NCBI GenBank assembly: GCA_036507695.1
Contig: DATCIR010000300.1
Location: 1-10,491 of the forward strand
Length of the DNA stretch: 10,491 nt
Direction: 5' to 3'
Source: JAKEGK01 sp036507695
Lineage (GTDB): Bacteria; Pseudomonadota; Gammaproteobacteria; SZUA-152
Of the stretch, positions 6,948 through 10,491 are shown piece by piece. The position numbers were made by a program, and so were the translations under genes. Below the pieces are notes generated by a model. It had not been told where the DNA came from. It was given only the letters and a program-made list of their open reading frames with translations, and did no database searches. How positions within the stretch are numbered: position 1 is the first letter of the stretch; every line of letters starts with the position of its first letter.

Positions 6948-9032
6948 ATGACTGACCTCAGCAAATACAGAAACATAGGAATATTCGCCCATGTGGATGC
7001 AGGCAAAACCACCACCACCGAGCGAATTCTAAAACTCACCGGTAAAATCCATAAGCTCGGCGAAGTGCATGATGGCGCGGCCACCACGGACTTTATGGTG
7101 CAAGAGCGGGAGCGCGGCATTACCATCCAGTCCGCTGCCACCTCATGTTTCTGGAAAGACCACCGCTTGAACATTATTGATACCCCCGGCCACGTGGACT
7201 TCACCATTGAGGTGTATCGTTCGCTTAAAGTACTTGATGGCGGTGTGGGCGTTTTCTGTGGTTCCGGCGGTGTGGAACCGCAATCGGAAACCAACTGGCG
7301 TTATGCCAATGACTCTAAAGTGGCGCGGATTATTTTCGTCAACAAACTGGACCGCATTGGCGCGGACTTTTATAGCGTCGTGAAGCAAATTAAAAAAGTG
7401 CTTGGCGCCACGCCCGTGGTAATGACCCTGCCGATAGGCCGGGAAGAAAACTTTGTGGGGGTGGTTGACCTGATCACCCGCCAGGCCTATGTGTGGGATG
7501 AGTCGGGTGACCCGACGGGCTACAGCGTCCAACCGGTTCCGGCGGATATGGCCGACGAGGTGGAACAGTTTCGCCAGGATCTCATCGAAGCGGTCGTCGA
7601 CCAGGACGAAGCGGTCATGGAGAAATACCTGGAAGGCGAACAACCCGATGTGGACACCATCAAGCGCTGCGTCCGCAAGGGAACCATTGCCCTCGACTTT
7701 TTCCCGACCTATTGCGGCTCGGCATTCAAAAACAAGGGCATGCAACTGGTGCTGGATGCCGTGGTGGACTACCTGCCGAGTCCCACCGAAGTCCCGCCGC
7801 AACCGGAAGTGGATCTTGAAGGTAACGAAACCGGTAATTTTGCCATTGTCGACCCCGACCGGCCGCTCCGCGCCCTGGCGTTCAAAATTATGGACGACCG
7901 GTTTGGCGCACTGACCTTTTTGCGCATTTACTCCGGCAAGCTGGAAAAAGGCACGACCGTACTTAACACCTATACCGGAAAAACCGAACGTATCGGCCGT
8001 ATCGTCGAGATGCATGCGGACGCCCGCGAGGAACTGTCCTCCGCCCAGGCCGGCGACATCGTCGCGGTTATTGGCATGAAGAACGTGCAGACCGGACATA
8101 CCCTGTGTGACCCCAAGTATCCCGCCACACTGGAACCCATGGTGTTCCCGGATCCGGTTATCTCAATGGCCGTAGCGCCAAAAGACAAGGGCGCGGCCGA
8201 GAAAATGGGAATTGCGATCGGCAAGATGATTCAGGAAGACCCGTCTTTCCGTGTCGAAACGGATGAAGACAGTGGCGAAACCATACTTAAGGGTATGGGT
8301 GAACTGCACCTGGACATCAAGATTGACATTCTCAAACGTACCCACGGTGTCGAAGTTACGGTGGGTAAACCCCAGGTGGCTTACCGCGAAACCATCACCA
8401 AGCGCGTTGAAGATGTTTACATACACAAGAAGCAAACCGGTGGTTCCGGCCAGTACGCAAAGATTGAATATGTGGTAGAGCCCGGCGAACCCGGTAGCGG
8501 ATTTGAATTTGAATCGGCGGTTACCGGTGGTAACGTTCCCCGGGAATTCTGGCCGGCGGTTGAAAAAGGCTTTCAAAACAGCAAAGATAAAGGCGTGCTG
8601 GCGGGTTACCCCTGCCTGGATTTCAAAGTCATTTTGACGGACGGTTCTTACCACCCTGTTGACTCCTCCGCGATCGCTTACGAACTGGCGGCAAGAGCGG
8701 GTTACCGTCAAACCATGCCCAAAGCCGGTCCGCAGTTGATGGAGCCCATCATGAAAGTGGACGTATTCACTCCGGAAAGCCATGTGGGTGATGTGATCGG
8801 CGACTTGAACCGCCGCCGCGGCATGATCAAGGCACAGGAACCCGGCGCCACCAACGTGCGCATCAAAGCCGAATGCCCGTTATCTGAAATGTTTGGCTAC
8901 ATCGGCGATTTGCGCACTATGACCTCGGGACGCGGCCAGTTCACCATGGAGTTCTCGCACTACTCACCGTGTCCGAAAAACGTGGCTGAGGCGGTGATCA
9001 AGGAAACCGAAGAACGCAACAAGAAAAAATAA
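6948..9032 (+). CDS. fusA: Elongation factor G, second-type paralogue
   Basis: 694 aa, full length for the family. EF-G is the GTPase that moves tRNA and mRNA through the ribosome after peptide-bond formation and, with ribosome recycling factor, helps split post-termination ribosomes. G1 is AHVDAGKT (14-21), switch I contains RGITI (56-60), G3 is DTPGH (78-82), G4 is NKLD (132-135) and G5 lies near CGSAFKNKG (256-264). Domain II starts near 290, and domain IV carries the loop GGSGQYAKIEY. Sequence details such as EVYRSLKVLDGG and CGSGGVEPQSETNWRYA match the EF-G2 type that many gammaproteobacteria (Vibrio, Pseudomonas fusA2) carry besides the str-operon copy. No rpsL, rpsG or tuf adjoins it, which fits a paralogue. 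The ATG is preceded by a weak AGAG. No motif is broken. Whether another EF-G exists elsewhere in the genome cannot be seen here. Confidence 0.97.
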   Translation: MTDLSKYRNIGIFAHVDAGKTTTTERILKLTGKIHKLGEVHDGAATTDFMVQERERGITIQSAATSCFWKDHRLNIIDTPGHVDFTIEVYRSLKVLDGGVGVFCGSGGVEPQSETNWRYANDSKVARIIFVNKLDRIGADFYSVVKQIKKVLGATPVVMTLPIGREENFVGVVDLITRQAYVWDESGDPTGYSVQPVPADMADEVEQFRQDLIEAVVDQDEAVMEKYLEGEQPDVDTIKRCVRKGTIALDFFPTYCGSAFKNKGMQLVLDAVVDYLPSPTEVPPQPEVDLEGNETGNFAIVDPDRPLRALAFKIMDDRFGALTFLRIYSGKLEKGTTVLNTYTGKTERIGRIVEMHADAREELSSAQAGDIVAVIGMKNVQTGHTLCDPKYPATLEPMVFPDPVISMAVAPKDKGAAEKMGIAIGKMIQEDPSFRVETDEDSGETILKGMGELHLDIKIDILKRTHGVEVTVGKPQVAYRETITKRVEDVYIHKKQTGGSGQYAKIEYVVEPGEPGSGFEFESAVTGGNVPREFWPAVEKGFQNSKDKGVLAGYPCLDFKVILTDGSYHPVDSSAIAYELAARAGYRQTMPKAGPQLMEPIMKVDVFTPESHVGDVIGDLNRRRGMIKAQEPGATNVRIKAECPLSEMFGYIGDLRTMTSGRGQFTMEFSHYSPCPKNVAEAVIKETEERNKKK

Positions 9033-9040
9033 ATAGTTAG

Positions 9041-9203
9041 GGAACATCTGATTAATTCGTCATTCCGGACGAAGCAAAGCGGAGATCCGGAATCCAGTGG
9101 TTTTAATTCAGTGTGTTACTGGATACCGGCCCCGGCTTACACCCTGCCGGGGCATGCTTTAAAAGACGCCGGTATGACGAAACATGAATTAATCAGAGAT
9201 TCT
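9041..9203. mobile_element. MITE-like element, 163 bp, with terminal inverted repeats and a TTAG target duplication
   Basis: The ends form an 18-bp inverted repeat with 15 matches: left GGAACATCTGATTAATTC at 9041-9058, right at 9186-9203. The same TTAG flanks it on both sides (9037-9040 and 9204-9207). This fits the YTAR target-site duplication known for the IS5 group, and GG at the left end also fits. Inside are nested arms: GTCATTCCGG (9059-9068) with CCGGTATGAC (9169-9178), a 14-bp imperfect pair (9087-9100 with 9116-9129), and a perfect 8-bp pair GCCCCGGC / GCCGGGGC (9129-9136, 9146-9153). It encodes no protein, so it would be non-autonomous. It sits eight bases past the fusA stop codon, in a convergent gap. 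The mobile origin is inferred. Confidence 0.72.
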
Positions 9204-9240
9204 TTAGTATTGTTGAACGCCGTAGTATTTTTTGAATAGC

Positions 9241-9271
9241 GATTGCCGGGCAGCCCGAATGCCCGGCAATC
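9241..9271. terminator. Perfect 12-bp hairpin between convergent genes, probable terminator
   Basis: GATTGCCGGGCA (9241-9252) pairs perfectly with TGCCCGGCAATC (9260-9271) around a 7-base loop. On the plus strand it is followed by CTTCTCTTC, moderately T-rich. On the minus strand no T tract follows. It lies between the ends of fusA (+) and the DUF1244 gene (-), so it could stop transcription from either side. The lack of a proper T run keeps confidence moderate. Confidence 0.6.
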
Positions 9272-9317
9272 CTTCTCTTCAAAACTTCCACCATTCTATT
9301 CCATCAACCCGCGCCTA

Positions 9318-9620
9318 CTAAAACGCGTGCTTGGATTTGGTTGCTTCGAATTTTTTAAGCTGTTCCGGCGTGGCTTCGGTCTGATAGTTCCGTTTCCATT
9401 CGTCATAGGCCATGCCGTAGATATACTCGCGCGCCTGGTCATAACTGAGCTCAACGCCGCGTGCCTTGCCCGCCTTCATATACCACTTGGCGAGGCAGTT
9501 ACGGCAAAACCCCGCGAGATTCATCAACTCAATATTTTGCACATCTTTACGCTGTTGCAAGTGTTTTACCAAAGAGCGGAATGCGGCCGCGTCCATTTCA
9601 AGCTGTGTTTGCTCATCCAT
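9318..9620 (-). CDS. DUF1244 family protein
   Basis: 100 aa from ATG at 9620. It matches the DUF1244 (SMc04008-like) family of small proteobacterial proteins: MDEQTQLEMDAAAFRSLVKH at the N-terminus, the conserved core NIELMNLAGFCRNCLAKWY with its CxxC pair, and then DQAREYIYGMAYDEWK. Length is typical for the family. The function is unknown; the paired cysteines are the only obvious candidates for a redox or metal role. A GTG at 9629 would add three residues, but the ribosome-binding site AGGTGATC at 9624-9631 overlaps it and favours the ATG. It is convergent with fusA and divergent from groEL, so it is probably transcribed alone. The protein has no signal peptide or membrane segment. Confidence 0.93.
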   Translation of the reverse strand: MDEQTQLEMDAAAFRSLVKHLQQRKDVQNIELMNLAGFCRNCLAKWYMKAGKARGVELSYDQAREYIYGMAYDEWKRNYQTEATPEQLKKFEATKSKHAF

Positions 9621-9623
9621 CGT

Positions 9624-9631
9624 GATCACCT
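9624..9631 (-). promoter_or_regulatory. Extended ribosome-binding site of the DUF1244 gene
   Basis: Read on the minus strand the sequence is AGGTGATC, complementary to the 3' end of 16S rRNA (GATCACCT) over all eight bases. Three bases separate it from the ATG at 9620. It is the strongest such site in the window and decides the start codon. Confidence 0.6.
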
Positions 9632-9653
9632 ACCGGTCGTTAAAAATTGAATT

Positions 9654-9659
9654 AGTATA
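9654..9659 (-). promoter_or_regulatory. Candidate -10 box for the DUF1244 gene
   Basis: On the minus strand the sequence reads TATACT, five of six consensus bases, about 35 bases before the start codon. The -35 region is GT-rich (TGTTGG at 17-base spacing) and a poor match. Confidence 0.35.
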
Positions 9660-9697
9660 TTACCGCCGCCAATACCCCAACACCACCCAACGACAAG

Positions 9698-9719
9698 CTT
9701 GGCGCCATTCGCCGCCAAG
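9698..9719. promoter_or_regulatory. Dyad CTTGGCG-N8-CGCCAAG between divergent promoters
   Basis: Perfect 7-bp arms (9698-9704 and 9713-9719) surround an 8-base centre. The dyad lies just upstream of the candidate groEL -35 and of the DUF1244 promoter region, where a regulator acting on either gene could bind. No known operator is recognised; it is not a CIRCE element. Confidence 0.4.
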
Positions 9720-9741
9720 TAATGACACAACTTTCCGGCTC

Positions 9742-9769
9742 TTGACATTTGTACTCTGTTATCGCTAAT
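9742..9769 (+). promoter_or_regulatory. Candidate groEL promoter
   Basis: A consensus -35, TTGACA at 9742-9747, is followed after 16 bases by GCTAAT at 9764-9769, matching four of six -10 positions. Transcription would start near 9776, leaving a leader of about 145 bases. No sigma32-type CCCCAT -10 and no CIRCE operator are seen, so ordinary heat-shock control is not evident. Confidence 0.45.
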
Positions 9770-9796
9770 AAACAAAAACGCAGTGGCAAAAATTAA

Positions 9797-9810
9797 TCAT
9801 GGAACCATGA
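9797..9810. promoter_or_regulatory. Palindrome TCATGG-AA-CCATGA in the groEL leader
   Basis: Perfect 6-bp arms surround a 2-base centre, about 20 bases downstream of the expected transcription start. The position suits a repressor site or a small RNA stem. No matching regulator family can be named. Confidence 0.35.
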
Positions 9811-9921
9811 CCTGCGACAAAGACAATCCCGTAAATCGTCATAACATAAATACGCAAAAGAAATTTTCGAACCGTCATATCAATTAAGCTGTTTGATTTT
9901 CCTGGATATTTGGAGAACGCT

Positions 9922-10491
9922 ATGCCAGCAAAGCAAATCGTATTTGGCAGTGATGCGAGAACGCGCATGGCGCGCGGCGCCAGCATATTGGCGCAGGCTG
10001 TAAAGGCCACACTAGGACCCAAGGGCCGGAACGTGGTGATGAAAAAAGCCTACGGCGCGCCCGCCATTACTAAAGACGGGGTATCCGTGGCCAAGGAAAT
10101 TGAACTGGAAGATGAATTTGAAAACATGGGCGCGCAAATGGTCAAGGAAGTGGCCGCGCATACCTCCGAGTTGGCGGGTGACGGCACCACCACCGCCACC
10201 GTACTGGCGCACCACATGTTCACCGAAGGCATCAAGGCGGTAGCCGCCGGCATGAATCCCATGGATTTGAAACGTGGCATCGACAAGGCCACCGACGCGG
10301 TGGTGGAAGAATTGAAACAAATGTCCATTCCCTGTGCAAGCCGCAAGTCCATCGCCCAAGTGGGAACGATTTCGGCCAACCTGGAATCCGCCATTGGCGA
10401 GATCATCGCGGACGCCATGGACAAGGTGGGCAAGGAAGGCGTAATCACCGTTGAAGAAGGTTCGGGCCTGGAAAACCAGCTGGATGTCGTG
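9922..10491 (+). CDS. groEL: Chaperonin GroEL, probable paralogue (partial, C-terminus cut by the window edge)
   Basis: 190 codons from ATG at 9922 to the right edge, about a third of the usual 540-550 residues. GGAG at 9912-9915, six bases before the ATG, is a good ribosome-binding site. The equatorial ATP site is intact: TLGPKGRNVV (30-39), TKDGVSVAKEI (50-60, Lys51 and Asp52) and AGDGTTTAT (85-93, Asp87), then AAGMNPMDLKRGID and KVGKEGVITVEEG. GroEL assembles as a double 14-mer ring that folds proteins in an ATP cycle together with the GroES cap. Here no groES precedes it, although groESL operons are the rule for the primary copy. Some positions also differ from the usual sequence (AAHTSELAG at 78-86, LAHHMFTEG at 95-103). 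Together these suggest a second GroEL (inference). DUF1244 is its divergent neighbour. Confidence 0.95.
   Translation, partial: MPAKQIVFGSDARTRMARGASILAQAVKATLGPKGRNVVMKKAYGAPAITKDGVSVAKEIELEDEFENMGAQMVKEVAAHTSELAGDGTTTATVLAHHMFTEGIKAVAAGMNPMDLKRGIDKATDAVVEELKQMSIPCASRKSIAQVGTISANLESAIGEIIADAMDKVGKEGVITVEEGSGLENQLDVV

Noticed and set aside
7143..8099. 318-codon open frame on the minus strand within the EF-G gene
   Set aside because: It is wholly antisense to a certain gene, its translation has no recognisable motif, and its composition is what GC-biased third positions of fusA produce.
8163..8783. 206-codon minus-strand frame within the EF-G gene
   Set aside because: It is an antisense shadow of fusA with no motif or ribosome-binding site.
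9621..9921. groES or a CIRCE operator ahead of groEL
   Set aside because: No groES-like frame on the plus strand and no TTAGCACTC/GAGTGCTAA pair is present.

Overview
The window looks like a chromosomal segment of a mid-GC gammaproteobacterium. That is an inference from the type of EF-G, the DUF1244 protein, the second-GroEL-like sequence and the style of the two-component genes; no rRNA or other phylogenetic marker is present. It holds seven protein genes, two of them cut by the window edges, and no tRNA, rRNA or CRISPR array that I can see.

Layout. (1) Positions 1-2860, minus strand: a very large, C-terminally cut hybrid sensor (REC-PAS-PAS-PAS-coiled coil-HisKA-HATPase-REC). The kinase core is badly degraded at the ATP-binding motifs. 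(2) Positions 2861-3255: an AT-rich divergent intergenic region with a plausible plus-strand promoter. (3) Positions 3256-3984, plus: an alpha/beta hydrolase of the dienelactone-hydrolase type whose nucleophile serine is replaced by asparagine. (4) Positions 4213-6428, plus: an OmpR/PhoB-type response regulator followed after 26 bp by its HAMP-containing sensor kinase. Both have all catalytic residues, and an upstream palindrome may be an operator. (5) Positions 6429-6947: a long leader with a consensus -10 box and a perfect 15-bp tandem repeat. (6) Positions 6948-9032, plus: a second-type elongation factor G (fusA2-like), outside any ribosomal-protein operon. (7) Positions 9033-9317: a convergent intergenic region containing a 163-bp MITE-like element with terminal inverted repeats and a TTAG target duplication, then a perfect 12-bp hairpin. 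(8) Positions 9318-9620, minus: a DUF1244 protein. (9) Positions 9621-9921: a divergent promoter region with two dyad symmetries. (10) From 9922 to the right edge, plus: the N-terminal third of a GroEL without an adjoining groES.

How the genes fit together. The left half is a signalling block: an apparently catalytically impaired multi-sensor hybrid, a putative pseudo-hydrolase, and an intact two-component pair that probably forms one operon. The right half is protein synthesis and folding: an EF-G paralogue and a GroEL that is probably also a paralogue. The most notable observations are the two predicted pseudoenzymes (hybrid sensor and hydrolase), the IS5-group-like MITE next to fusA, and the repeated elements in the fusA and groEL leaders.
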